DNA from: Aquella oligotrophica
Lineage (GTDB): Bacteria > Pseudomonadota > Gammaproteobacteria > Burkholderiales > UBA11063
Assembly (NCBI RefSeq): GCF_002892535.1
Contig: NZ_CP024847.1
Coordinates: 1-64,000, forward strand
Direction: 5' to 3'
Length of the DNA stretch: 64,000 nucleotides
Shown: piece after piece, positions 9,045 to 18,068 of the stretch
How the letters are laid out: every line of letters starts with the position of its first letter
Numbering within the stretch: position 1 is the first letter of the stretch
The notes under the pieces: generated by a model
Seen by the model: only the letters and a program-made list of their open reading frames with translations
Told to the model about the DNA's origin: nothing
The model's database searches: none
Program-made: the position numbers and the translations under genes

Positions 9045-10817
9045 CTAAAAATCCCACCCATGTTGCCACCATAGATATTTTACCGTATAACTCCGTGGAA
9101 TTATGTTTCCTGTCAAAACAGGGTAATACATAATAAATGCTATAACTACTGCTAGGAGATATAAAATTGCTGTATTACGATAACTTTTATCCTTCGAACT
9201 AATTGCCATTTCAAGGATATATGCAAGCATCAAGATCAATATCGGGGTACAGCTATAAAAATAATAGATAAAGCTAATTCTTTCAACCAGTGCATAAGGT
9301 AGATACTGAGCTAAAAGAGCCAGTAATAAAAACCACAATTTAAAATTTTTCTCATCTTTATACCACAGATAACAGAAAAAAAGAACGGTCTGAATACTTA
9401 CCCAGTAAATTATTGGGTTACCCATAAGTACAATCGATGAAGTTTGCGTTGGATCATTATTGGCTTGCCAAAAATAAACTGAAATAGGTAACTTATCAAG
9501 TGGCCAACCATACCATTTAGAAGCATATGGATGAGTGGCATTATGAAGCCCATGCACCTGATAATCATAAATATTTATTTGACACTGCCAGATAAAGTCA
9601 AATAAATTGTCTGCTCCCTCTATTCTGGCATATGGAATATAGGACAAACAATAGACGGTTAAAGGAATAATTATTAAAAACCATAGATAGCAAACAATGA
9701 TGAGCCAGGCATTTTGTTTAGCTTTATACTCAGTATAAAGGTACACAAGCAAAGTTGGCACTAAAAGATAAAACCCATTCCATTTTACAGCAATTGCAGC
9801 ACCCAATGCGATACCCAGTAACAACAAAATCTTCTGATATGCTTTACTTTGAGTATCTGCAAGGCGTTCATAGTGATAACTATAAAGCAAATAATAAACC
9901 AGCAAGATAAAAAAGCCTGAAATTACCTCAATCATTGATAAACGAGAAAGTACAAAGCGCATAAAATCAGTAAGCATTAGGAGGCTTGCAATTAAGGCAT
10001 AACGACGATTATCAGATATTTTTCTGGCAAAAAGATAAACCATTGGCACAGTCAACACTCCAAATAGAAAAGGCATTAATCGCCAACCAAATGGAGTAGT
10101 ACCAAGTATCATAATGCCTATTGCAATAATCAATATACCCAGTTGAGGATGAACCGTCACATATGGACTCAAATGATGGAGATACTGATATGCACTAGTA
10201 GCATAAAAAATTTCATCAAAAATAGTACTACTATACCAAGTATTATCAAAACTATTTGGTTTATTCTCGCTGATTAAATCATTATATATAACATTTTGAG
10301 AAGCGACTTTAATCCTATCTTTACCAATATAATTTTGCTGCCCATCAAAAATTGCTATTTGATTAATTTCAATCGGTAATCCAAGCGCCTGAAAGACTAT
10401 TTTTTTGGACTGAAGGTTATTTATCTCAATATGATTCCAGCGAAAGTGCGGAGGAAAACCAGCATCAAAAGCTGGATTATTAAGAATGCTTATATTACCA
10501 TTTTGATCTTCAGACTTTACTATTAATTTACCACTAGCAAGCCCTGTATAGTAGTATAATTTACTAATCTCTATCTGGCTCTCAAAACTTACCGTTAATA
10601 CTTTATCCAATTCAGTTGCCTGCCAAATAGCATTTTTATGATTATTTTCCCCCAATCTATAACCATTAATAGTCATGGAGAGCACAAATAAACCTGCAGC
10701 AATCAACCAGTCTCTCGAATTTAAACTATTTAGATTAGCTAACTTTTGAGATTTATAGCATACTAATATCAATGATATCAGCACCAGTGAAACCAAAAAT
10801 AAAACGGGAAAGAGCAT
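9045..10817 (-). CDS. PMT-family (GT39-like) phospholipid-dependent glycosyltransferase
   Basis: A 590-residue, roughly 12-helix protein. The catalytic-loop motif FDEIFYATSAYQYL (Asp-Glu pair) is followed by VHPQLGILIIAIG and GWRLMPFLFG, as in dolichyl-phosphate-mannose protein mannosyltransferases. The Lys of the usual HPPLGK is replaced. An unusual segment of about 130 residues, predicted mostly beta, lies between the second helix and the DE motif. It has a full-length paralogue at 59088-60851 with the same layout and a similar C-terminus (YPVLTG versus YPVISG). It is the first gene of the polysaccharide operon, with a Shine-Dalgarno-like AGGA upstream of the ATG. The acceptor could be a glycan, lipid A or protein. 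Confidence 0.85.
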   Translation of the reverse strand: MLFPVLFLVSLVLISLILVCYKSQKLANLNSLNSRDWLIAAGLFVLSMTINGYRLGENNHKNAIWQATELDKVLTVSFESQIEISKLYYYTGLASGKLIVKSEDQNGNISILNNPAFDAGFPPHFRWNHIEINNLQSKKIVFQALGLPIEINQIAIFDGQQNYIGKDRIKVASQNVIYNDLISENKPNSFDNTWYSSTIFDEIFYATSAYQYLHHLSPYVTVHPQLGILIIAIGIMILGTTPFGWRLMPFLFGVLTVPMVYLFARKISDNRRYALIASLLMLTDFMRFVLSRLSMIEVISGFFILLVYYLLYSYHYERLADTQSKAYQKILLLLGIALGAAIAVKWNGFYLLVPTLLVYLYTEYKAKQNAWLIIVCYLWFLIIIPLTVYCLSYIPYARIEGADNLFDFIWQCQINIYDYQVHGLHNATHPYASKWYGWPLDKLPISVYFWQANNDPTQTSSIVLMGNPIIYWVSIQTVLFFCYLWYKDEKNFKLWFLLLALLAQYLPYALVERISFIYYFYSCTPILILMLAYILEMAISSKDKSYRNTAILYLLAVVIAFIMYYPVLTGNIIPRSYTVKYLWWQHGWDF

Positions 10818-10890
10818 ATTTCATATCCTGCATAAAGCTTTTAAATAAAATAGCCTTAATTCCACTTTACTTAAAATCTCTACCTGTATA

Positions 10891-10920
10891 AAAAAAAGAG
10901 GTTCTTTCGAACCTCTTTTT
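10891..10920 (-). terminator. Rho-independent terminator of the repeat-linker lipoprotein gene
   Basis: The stem GAGGTTC/GAACCTC (10898-10904 with 10909-10915) has a 4-base loop and is extended by A/T pairs on both sides. On the minus strand it ends in a T run, 23 bases after the lipoprotein stop. Confidence 0.85.
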
Positions 10921-10942
10921 ACTCACAATACTAAATTGTAAA

Positions 10943-13144
10943 TTATGGCATAACAACTAGATTACCTGTTGCTGAAACAGCAGAAGTGCTAGTTGCACCA
11001 AACGCTGTATAAGAAGCAGGAGTCCAGCTTGTACCAGCAGTGCTATAATAAACATTATTATTTGCTACTGTAGATACCCACACCAAGCCATCCCACACTA
11101 GGTTAGTGCCAGCAAAAGCTGTTGGTGCATTCGCAGAGCTAATATAATTAGCAAATGTAACAGTAGCAGGAGTCCAAGTACCAGTCAATGAACTTGAAGT
11201 ATACAATACATTTGTAGCAGAAACTTCAGCAAACGTAGAACCATTGTACGCAACATTATTAGTATTAAAGTTGGTTGGCAATGCATTTGCAGTAGTAGTC
11301 CAGCTAGTTCCATTCCATGTTGAAACAGAAGTAGAACCCGTACTAAACATATAAGTAGTACTTTCAAACTGATAAACTGAACCAATTCCAGGCTGTGATA
11401 CAGGCTGAGCAACTTGCTGCCATGTCGCAGTAGTCAAAGGAGTAGCAGTTGAATACCATCCATTTGCCGCATTAAACCAGAATTTACCATTAGAGAAGTA
11501 AACTGCTGTAATATTACCAGTTCCTAGTGAAGCAGCAGTAACTTGCGTCCATGAAGTACCATTATTTGTCGATACAAATATAGTATTACCTGCAGCACCA
11601 GCGTTAGCAACAACTACATATGTGTTATTACCAAATACGAACTGATTACCACCAGCAGCTACAGTTACACGAGCAGGATTAGTTGTATTACCAGTAACTT
11701 TAGTATCAAATAGCGTAGTTAATGTAGTAAACCCAGTAGCATTACCAGATACAGTAGCACCGCCAGTTGTAACACCCATAAAGCTATTAGCAGCAGTCGA
11801 ACCAGCAACCCCAGCAATAGCACCATAAGTAGCATTACCAGAAACTAGTGCAGACTCAACAGAAGCAACATAACTAGTAAGAACACCATTAGAGGCAATA
11901 CCTAACAATAAACCAGAACCCTGAGTACCAAGAATTGTGTAAGCAGCAGGCGCAGTAGACATATTAACCACAGTAGCAGCAGGCGCACCTGTTGTAGTAG
12001 GAATAGCTTCAACAGTAGTTGCACCACCAGCAGCACTTACAAAACCATATAGACTAGAACCCGCAGCTACGATTCTCGTAGGAGCGATACCTGTTGCATT
12101 AGTAACTGACGCAACAGATGCAATATTATAGAAACCTGTACCAGAAGCAACTGCGGATGCCTGATAACCCGTAACAGCATTACCACTAGTAACCACATAT
12201 AAAGTAGAACCAACTACCGCAAGAGACTGGCTATTAGTATTAGGAGCAATTGCAACCTGGGTAGTAGCATTGTGCGTAGGTAATAGGGTAGATAGGCTAG
12301 GACCAGAATATAATGCACCATTAACGTTGGCAAAATAGTAACCATTTACGAACTTAACATCCAAAACTGCCGCGCCACTATTATAAGAAGCGGCACCAGT
12401 TCCAGCACTATTAGAAACTTGAGCCCATGCACTTCCATTAGTAGAATACCAAATTCCACCAGTCGTAGTAGTTAATACATACTGTGAACCAGCATAAACA
12501 ATATTTTGTACTTGAGCTGTAGTAGGAGCAGTACCAGCAGTACCATTCCACGCTGTCCAAGTAGGAGATGAAATAATGGTAGATGCACCATTAGCAATGC
12601 TTACAAAACCAAGAGCTGTTGCACCAATATTACCCATTATTACAGGAATAACATAGCTTGAACCAGCATTTGTAGCAATAATTGCATTACCAGCAGCAGC
12701 ATTACCACCAAAACCAACAAAACCAGTTGGAGTATTAGCAGTTGTTGCACCAGCACGAGTAGCTAAAGTAGCCAAAGTAACCGGATTCCAAGATGTATTT
12801 CCAGCTTGACCAAATGCAATTGTCGTAGAAGCTTGGCTAACAGCAATACTTTCCGCTACACCATCAACAGTAGTAACACCAGAGCGATATTGTGCCCAAG
12901 TACCAGTAGAAGCCGCACCAGACAAATAAGCAGTAGCAGGAGCCGTCGTAGCAAATGTACTAACCATGTTCTCACCAGGGACTGGCGTAGGCGTAGGCGT
13001 AGGCGTAGGCGTAGGTACAGGAGTTGGTGTAGGAGTTGGTGTAGGAGTCGGAGATGGACTCGGACTTGAACCAGAGTTACAAGCTGCCAAAACCGCTGCA
13101 GAGCTTAGGGCAACCAATAACAAATTGATATTTGATTTCTTCAT
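10943..13144 (-). CDS. Surface lipoprotein with Pro-Thr repeat linker and Asp-box-like repeats
   Basis: A 733-residue lipoprotein. The signal peptide ends in the lipobox AVLAAC (Cys22), followed by NSGSS. Residues 28-57 are a (PT)n linker with occasional PV, encoded by hexamer repeats. The rest is Ala/Thr/Gly/Asn-rich and low in charge. It repeats units such as WYSTNGSAWAQV, FVSTNNGTSWTQV, STWNGTSWTTT and YYSTAGTSWTPA, resembling BNR/Asp-box blades of sialidase-like beta-propellers, though no catalytic residues are evident. It is likely exposed on the outer membrane. It is monocistronic with its own terminator, and the Shine-Dalgarno AAGGATCC lies before the ATG. Function is unknown; adhesion or glycan binding is a guess. 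Confidence 0.82.
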   Translation of the reverse strand: MKKSNINLLLVALSSAAVLAACNSGSSPSPSPTPTPTPTPTPVPTPTPTPTPTPVPGENMVSTFATTAPATAYLSGAASTGTWAQYRSGVTTVDGVAESIAVSQASTTIAFGQAGNTSWNPVTLATLATRAGATTANTPTGFVGFGGNAAAGNAIIATNAGSSYVIPVIMGNIGATALGFVSIANGASTIISSPTWTAWNGTAGTAPTTAQVQNIVYAGSQYVLTTTTGGIWYSTNGSAWAQVSNSAGTGAASYNSGAAVLDVKFVNGYYFANVNGALYSGPSLSTLLPTHNATTQVAIAPNTNSQSLAVVGSTLYVVTSGNAVTGYQASAVASGTGFYNIASVASVTNATGIAPTRIVAAGSSLYGFVSAAGGATTVEAIPTTTGAPAATVVNMSTAPAAYTILGTQGSGLLLGIASNGVLTSYVASVESALVSGNATYGAIAGVAGSTAANSFMGVTTGGATVSGNATGFTTLTTLFDTKVTGNTTNPARVTVAAGGNQFVFGNNTYVVVANAGAAGNTIFVSTNNGTSWTQVTAASLGTGNITAVYFSNGKFWFNAANGWYSTATPLTTATWQQVAQPVSQPGIGSVYQFESTTYMFSTGSTSVSTWNGTSWTTTANALPTNFNTNNVAYNGSTFAEVSATNVLYTSSSLTGTWTPATVTFANYISSANAPTAFAGTNLVWDGLVWVSTVANNNVYYSTAGTSWTPASYTAFGATSTSAVSATGNLVVMP
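12983..13065. repeat. Hexanucleotide repeat tract coding for the Pro-Thr linker
   Basis: About five tandem GGCGTA units (12984-13015) are followed by degenerate GGAGTTGGTGTA-type units up to about 13065. On the minus strand they encode alternating Pro-Thr. Six-base units keep the frame when copies are gained or lost, so linker length can vary without disrupting the gene. Confidence 0.8.
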
Positions 13145-13424
13145 ATAAGGATCCTTAAAAAAACAGAAATATAAATTTAGTTTTAAGGTTAATTAAAAAA
13201 TATGCACATGCAAACGCATAGCATACGGACAACGGGCGGAATGTTACCACAATTAAAAATTAGATGCAACATTTTATAAAGGATACGTATATCTCCAGTT
13301 TATAAGTTTCCGCAGACTAACCAAGATTTTAACGTATCCAACGCTGATTAGTCAATAAATTTCAATAAAAACATCCCTAACAGCGTAAAATAAACTGTAA
13401 TTTTGTAGTAAAAACCACACAAAA

Positions 13425-13931
13425 TCAACGCCCAAGACTCCAATGTAAGAAAGACTGAATCATGATTTGATTTGGCGAACACTGCAAGGGATCACGCCAG
13501 TGTTTCATTCGCGTACCCAAGAAAACCGCTGCGTCGCCAGGCTTGATATCTACAGCCTTCACCTTGCCCGGCTCTAATTCTACATATATCGGCCATGGAT
13601 TATCCAGATTACTAAAAGTACATAATGACATTGTCAAGTCAAGACCTGGGCGATCCACATGCGGATTAAGTTCTGCTCCATTTAAATACACCCGCGAGTA
13701 TGTATTTGCCTCCTTGATAAAACGCATTTTAAGTGCCTTTATAACCTGCGGCGTAAACTCAGTATATAAAGCATCAACTTCAGGAATGCTTGAAGCACCA
13801 AACGAGTTTTTATAATGCGGATCGTTTCCCTCATAATTTAAACGCTTTTGATTATACATATTAACCATAATTTGATTTATTTCATCACATTTCTCAGGTG
13901 TAATTATTTGCTTAAAATAATGGAAAAACAT
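13425..13931 (-). CDS. 2-oxoglutarate/Fe(II)-dependent oxygenase-like protein
   Basis: A 168-residue protein of the prolyl-4-hydroxylase/2OG-Fe(II) fold. The facial triad is visible: H91 and D93 in NPHVDRPG, and distal H144 in TRMKHWRDPL. It also has the YLNGAELNPH and IKPGDAAVFLGTRMKHWR context typical of the jelly-roll core. It should hydroxylate a protein or small substrate using O2 and 2-oxoglutarate in the cytoplasm. It stands alone and divergent from the rubredoxin gene, with about 200 bases between. The family is confident; the substrate is unknown. Confidence 0.8.
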   Translation of the reverse strand: MFFHYFKQIITPEKCDEINQIMVNMYNQKRLNYEGNDPHYKNSFGASSIPEVDALYTEFTPQVIKALKMRFIKEANTYSRVYLNGAELNPHVDRPGLDLTMSLCTFSNLDNPWPIYVELEPGKVKAVDIKPGDAAVFLGTRMKHWRDPLQCSPNQIMIQSFLHWSLGR

Positions 13932-14091
13932 ATTAAAACCCTTATTAACATTGAGTATATTCCATTATTATATGCTTTTTCTATTCACTTTACCTACATT
14001 AATTTATACATATGTCTCAATATACTGACCAAAGCATTAACGCGTAAAACCAGAACCGAATTATTCTTCACAAGCGCAGTCAAAATGAAGT

Positions 14092-14111
14092 ATGCGATAA
14101 TATCTGCCTGA
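14092..14111 (+). promoter_or_regulatory. Extended -10 promoter candidate for rubredoxin/prlC
   Basis: ATGCGATAATATCTGCCTGA contains TGC followed by GATAAT, an extended -10 arrangement without a clear -35. The same 20-mer with one change occurs at 17211-17230 upstream of dapD, which supports its being a functional site. Confidence 0.5.
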
Positions 14112-14135
14112 TATTATTTATTCTTAGGGGTTTAT

Positions 14136-14300
14136 ATGAAAAAATATATGTGTCTTATTTGTGGTTTTATTTATGATGAAGAAATTGGTATGCCTGAGGA
14201 TGGCATCACTCCAGGGACAAAATGGGCTGATGTACCGATGAACTGGAGCTGTCCAGACTGCCAAGCACGCAAAGAAGACTTCGAAATGGTGGAATTTTAA
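14136..14300 (+). CDS. Rubredoxin
   Basis: A 54-residue protein, [16 protein letters not shown] at the start. The two iron-binding CXXC knuckles are CLIC at 6-9 and CPDC at 39-42, with the usual EDGI.PGT.W segment between. It is a one-electron carrier with an FeCys4 centre in the cytoplasm. A strong Shine-Dalgarno (TTAGGGG) lies 6 bases before the ATG. It is 20 bases upstream of prlC and probably cotranscribed from the extended -10 site at 14092. Confidence 0.96.
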   Translation: MKKYMCLICGFIYDEEIGMPEDGITPGTKWADVPMNWSCPDCQARKEDFEMVEF

Positions 14301-14320
14301 TCAACGCTAAGGAAACCGAC

Positions 14321-16321
14321 ATGACCCAATTTATACCATTTAATTCGATAGATAGCGCTTATCTTGAAACCAAGCTGGAGCAGGAATTAGCCAACACACA
14401 AGCAACCATTCAGAAACTTGAACAAGAGTCAATAAGCTCATGGGATATGATTATTAGCCCATTACAGCATAGTCTTTATCACTTAAATCAGGTATGGGGG
14501 ATAGTCGGACATTTACAGGGAGTAAAAGACTCACCTGAATTACGTGATTTACACGAAAAATATCTACCGATTTTGACTGAATTATACGTAAATTTGGGAC
14601 AAAATCAGTATCTGTATAAACATATACAAAAGATTAAAGATAGCGAATTTAGCAGCTTAGATTCTGAACAGCAAAAGGTCATCGATAATGAACTGCGCGA
14701 TTTTCGCCTAAGTGGGATTACCCTTCCAGAAGATAAGCAACGCAAATTTAAACAAATCCAGAATCAGTTATCTGAATTAAGCACCAAGTTTGAGCATAAT
14801 GTACTTGATTCTACTGATAGCTACGCTAAATACGTAACAAAAGAGGATCTAGCTGGCGTGCCAGAAGATAGCCTTGCACTTTATCAAGTCCTTGCTGCAC
14901 AAGATGGAAAAGAAGGCTATAAAATATCTTTACATATGCCAAGCTACCTACCCGTGATGCAATTTGCGAGTAATCGTAAACTGCGTGAGGAACTTTATCA
15001 AGCTTATTCGACACGTGCCAGTGAATTAAGTAACGATGGTAAATTTGATAATAGCAATCTAATTCGTGAGATTTTACGCCTACGCCAGCAAAAGGCTGAA
15101 CTACTCGATTTCGCTAATTATGCAGAGCTGTCACTTTATAATAAAATGGCTGAAACACCGAAACAGGTATTGGATTTTCTCTATTCGCTAGCCGATAAAT
15201 CGCGCCCATATGCAGAAAATGACTGGCAGCAATTACAACAGTTTGCCCGTGATACGGATGGAATTGAGAAGCTTGAAGCTTGGGATGTTGCCTACTACAG
15301 CGAAAAATTACAGCTCCATAAATATAGTTACTCAAGTAATGAATTAAAGCAATATTTCCAATTACCGCGAGTTTTTGATGGCTTATTTGCCCTAATTCAT
15401 CAGCTATATAATATTGAATTCAGACCAAATCAAAATATTCCGGTATGGCATCCTGATGTAACTACTTACGATGTCATACTTAATGGTGAGATAACCGGGC
15501 ATATTTACTTTGATCTTTATGCACGAGAGGGCAAACAGCCCGGAGCATGGATGAATTCAGCGCAGGATAGGTCAGTTACTAGTGGGGAAGTAAGATTACC
15601 AATTGCCTATATAATTTGTAATTTCACCAAACCAGTCGGTGAGAAACCAAGCCTATTGACTTTTGATGATGTACAAACGTTATTTCATGAAATGGGGCAT
15701 GGTTTACATCATTTATTAACCGTGATTAATAATTCAAGCATATCCGGTATTAATGGTGTGGAATGGGATGCAGTTGAATTACCATCTCAATTTATGGAAT
15801 ATTTTGCTTGGGATTATTCGATACTTGCTAAATTAACAGCGCATATTGAGAGTGGACAAGTTTTACCGCGTGAACTTTTTGATAAGGTACTCGCTTCGCG
15901 CTACTATCAATCTGGGATGCAGACACTGCGCCAACTTGAGTTTGCAATTTTTGACCTATTACTGCATAGCGATTTTAATTATACAGAAGGAAATTATCTT
16001 GAGTTACTTGCTAAACTACGCCGTGAGATTGCTGTAGTTATACCACCAAGCTATAATCGCTTTCCCAATAGTTTTGCTCATATCTTTGCAGGTGGCTACG
16101 CTGCTGGTTATTATAGCTATAAGTGGGCAGAAGTGCTTGCCTGTGATGTATTTAGTGTTTTCGATGGCATCAATGGAGATGAATTGACTAAACTTGGTGA
16201 TAAGTTTAGAACGTTGATTCTAAGTCAGGGTGGCGTTCGTCCAATGATGGAAAATTTCAAAGCCATGATGGGACGTGAACCACAGATTGATGCATTATTA
16301 AAATACTCTGGCATGAATTAA
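14321..16321 (+). CDS. prlC: Oligopeptidase A, M3 family zinc metallopeptidase
   Basis: A 666-residue thimet-oligopeptidase-like enzyme. The zinc motif HEMGH is at 456-460 (TLFHEMGHGLHH), followed about 28 residues later by GVEWDAVELPSQFME, which supplies the third ligand Glu. The C-terminal FPNSFAHIFAGGYAAGYYSYKWAE and the SQGG.RP motifs are characteristic of PrlC/OpdA. It degrades short peptides in the cytoplasm, including cleaved signal peptides in E. coli. Length matches the family (about 680). It is cotranscribed with the upstream rubredoxin gene and lies 17 bases before a regulator gene. Confidence 0.95.
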   Translation: MTQFIPFNSIDSAYLETKLEQELANTQATIQKLEQESISSWDMIISPLQHSLYHLNQVWGIVGHLQGVKDSPELRDLHEKYLPILTELYVNLGQNQYLYKHIQKIKDSEFSSLDSEQQKVIDNELRDFRLSGITLPEDKQRKFKQIQNQLSELSTKFEHNVLDSTDSYAKYVTKEDLAGVPEDSLALYQVLAAQDGKEGYKISLHMPSYLPVMQFASNRKLREELYQAYSTRASELSNDGKFDNSNLIREILRLRQQKAELLDFANYAELSLYNKMAETPKQVLDFLYSLADKSRPYAENDWQQLQQFARDTDGIEKLEAWDVAYYSEKLQLHKYSYSSNELKQYFQLPRVFDGLFALIHQLYNIEFRPNQNIPVWHPDVTTYDVILNGEITGHIYFDLYAREGKQPGAWMNSAQDRSVTSGEVRLPIAYIICNFTKPVGEKPSLLTFDDVQTLFHEMGHGLHHLLTVINNSSISGINGVEWDAVELPSQFMEYFAWDYSILAKLTAHIESGQVLPRELFDKVLASRYYQSGMQTLRQLEFAIFDLLLHSDFNYTEGNYLELLAKLRREIAVVIPPSYNRFPNSFAHIFAGGYAAGYYSYKWAEVLACDVFSVFDGINGDELTKLGDKFRTLILSQGGVRPMMENFKAMMGREPQIDALLKYSGMN

Positions 16322-16338
16322 TTATCTCGGATGGGTTT

Positions 16339-17133
16339 ATGCAAAAATTGACACCAGCAGAAAAGAAAAACTATCTGGAACAAGTCGTGATTCCAGGGTT
16401 CTTGCCGCTTGTGGATAAGCCATTATATTCATTCATTTGTGATGATGAGTATAAACTTGTAATCTGTACCAATATGAACGCACACTCCTTGGACTATGGA
16501 AACTGGCAGGAAATGATTGGACTAAGCTATAAAGACCCTTCCGAAGATTTAATTAAAAAAATCTTTAAAGATAAATATGATAGTAGTTATCGGGAAGAAA
16601 TCGATAAATATATCCAAACCATTCTTGAAGCTCAGGAATTTGTCCTAAACACAGGACAAGTTAGTAGCATGTTTGATTTACTGCCCTATAATGGGACATT
16701 TAAATCATATCTCGTATTGTACACCCCTATTTTCCATCCAAACGGCGAAGTAATTGCGCTACAAAGCTTCTCCCATGAGTCTAAATTCTTTGGTTTCAAA
16801 GAACACTTTCTCCAACTAACTGAACATACAGTAGATAAATCGTATTCATTAAAATCAAATCTTACTAAGCGTGAAGAAGAGGTTATATTTCTACTCGCCA
16901 ATGGACTAACACAAGAGCAAATCTCAAAGACACTAAACCTTAGTCGAAGTACAATTGCTAATCTGATTGCCAATCAACTAAGCGAGAAGTTTAATATCTC
17001 GGGGGCAAACACACATCTACTTACCCAAATTGCTGTTGAATCTGGTCTTTTCCAACAAATTCCTGAATCACTGTATCGTCCATTTGTTGTATCCTTACGT
17101 CCAGATGAAGTATTGGATATCAACGAAGATTAA
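16339..17133 (+). CDS. PAS-like/LuxR-type HTH transcriptional regulator (copy 1)
   Basis: A 264-residue protein. The N-terminal 165 residues look like a PAS-type sensor (LYSFICDDEYKLVICTN, then FKSYLVLYTPIFHPNGEVIAL). The C-terminus is a LuxR-type helix-turn-helix starting at LTKREEEV (175-182) with the recognition-helix region LNLSRSTIANLIAN. It is one of four related regulators in this window (also 20187, 34851, 41768). It follows prlC by 17 bases, so it may be read from the same transcript. The ligand and targets are unknown. Confidence 0.8.
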   Translation: MQKLTPAEKKNYLEQVVIPGFLPLVDKPLYSFICDDEYKLVICTNMNAHSLDYGNWQEMIGLSYKDPSEDLIKKIFKDKYDSSYREEIDKYIQTILEAQEFVLNTGQVSSMFDLLPYNGTFKSYLVLYTPIFHPNGEVIALQSFSHESKFFGFKEHFLQLTEHTVDKSYSLKSNLTKREEEVIFLLANGLTQEQISKTLNLSRSTIANLIANQLSEKFNISGANTHLLTQIAVESGLFQQIPESLYRPFVVSLRPDEVLDINED

Positions 17134-17210
17134 GTATCCAATAATAAACCGAATACTTTTCTATGCAACTATCCTTTGTTACTAAACTTCCAGCATCAAG
17201 TTTTTTATCC

Positions 17211-17230
17211 ATGCGATAATATTTGCCTGA
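17211..17230 (+). promoter_or_regulatory. Extended -10 promoter candidate for dapD
   Basis: ATGCGATAATATTTGCCTGA matches the site before the rubredoxin gene at 19 of 20 bases, with TGC-GATAAT as an extended -10. It lies 21 bases before the dapD ATG, leaving room for the Shine-Dalgarno AAGGA. Confidence 0.5.
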
Positions 17231-17250
17231 ATTTTTGTTAAGGATAAATC

Positions 17251-18063
17251 ATGGATAGCTTACAACAAATAATTGAATCTGCATTCGGAAAATTACCAGA
17301 ATTAGATACTCAAGATAAACAGTTACATACAGCCGTTAATCAGGCATTGGATTTACTTGATAATGGCAAAGCACGGGTTGCCGAGAAAATTAATGGGGAA
17401 TGGATCGTTCATCAATGGTTAAAAAAAGCAGTACTGTTATCGTTCCGTTTGAATGGTAATCAAGTACTAGATGCTGGTTTTACGAAGTTTTATGATAAAG
17501 TTCCATTAAAGTTTGATAGCTACAGTGTGGATGACTTCACTAATGGTGGATTCCGTGTAGTTCCAAGTGCGATTGTCAGAAAAGGTTCATTTATCGGTAA
17601 AAATGCGGTATTAATGCCTAGTTATGTAAATATTGGTGCTTATGTTGGTGAAGGAACAATGGTCGATACTTGGGCTACCGTTGGTTCATGCGCTCAGATC
17701 GGAAGTAATGTACACTTGTCTGGTGGGGTTGGAATCGGTGGCGTACTTGAACCATTACAGGCAAATCCGACAATTATCGAAGATAACTGCTTTATTGGTG
17801 CACGCTCAGAGGTTGTCGAAGGTGTTATTGTCGAAGAAGGTAGCGTTCTTAGTATGGGAGTATTTATCGGTCAATCTACGCGAATTTTTGATCGAACAAC
17901 TGGAGAAATTCATTATGGGCGAGTACCAGCTTATTCGGTAGTTGTTCCGGGTAATCTGCCAGCAAGCGATGGTAGTCATTCAACTTATGCGGCAATTATT
18001 GTAAAACGCGTTGATGCCAAAACCAGAAGCAAAACTTCGATCAATGAATTATTAAGAGCATAA
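17251..18063 (+). CDS. dapD: 2,3,4,5-tetrahydropyridine-2,6-dicarboxylate N-succinyltransferase
   Basis: A 270-residue trimeric left-handed beta-helix enzyme of the succinylase branch of lysine/diaminopimelate synthesis. Family landmarks are [30 protein letters not shown], the [14 protein letters not shown] segment with its hexapeptide repeats, [13 protein letters not shown] and the C-terminal [17 protein letters not shown]. Length equals the E. coli enzyme (274). The start is supported by AAGGATAAATC upstream. nudC follows 5 bases after the stop. Confidence 0.96.
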   Translation: MDSLQQIIESAFGKLPELDTQDKQLHTAVNQALDLLDNGKARVAEKINGEWIVHQWLKKAVLLSFRLNGNQVLDAGFTKFYDKVPLKFDSYSVDDFTNGGFRVVPSAIVRKGSFIGKNAVLMPSYVNIGAYVGEGTMVDTWATVGSCAQIGSNVHLSGGVGIGGVLEPLQANPTIIEDNCFIGARSEVVEGVIVEEGSVLSMGVFIGQSTRIFDRTTGEIHYGRVPAYSVVVPGNLPASDGSHSTYAAIIVKRVDAKTRSKTSINELLRA

Positions 18064-18068
18064 TTTAA

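Noticed and set aside
12806-13148. Plus-strand ORFs rich in Arg or Gly-Val opposite the lipoprotein start
   Set aside because: They are mirror frames of the Pro-Thr repeat DNA. The minus strand has the signal peptide, lipobox and ribosome site.
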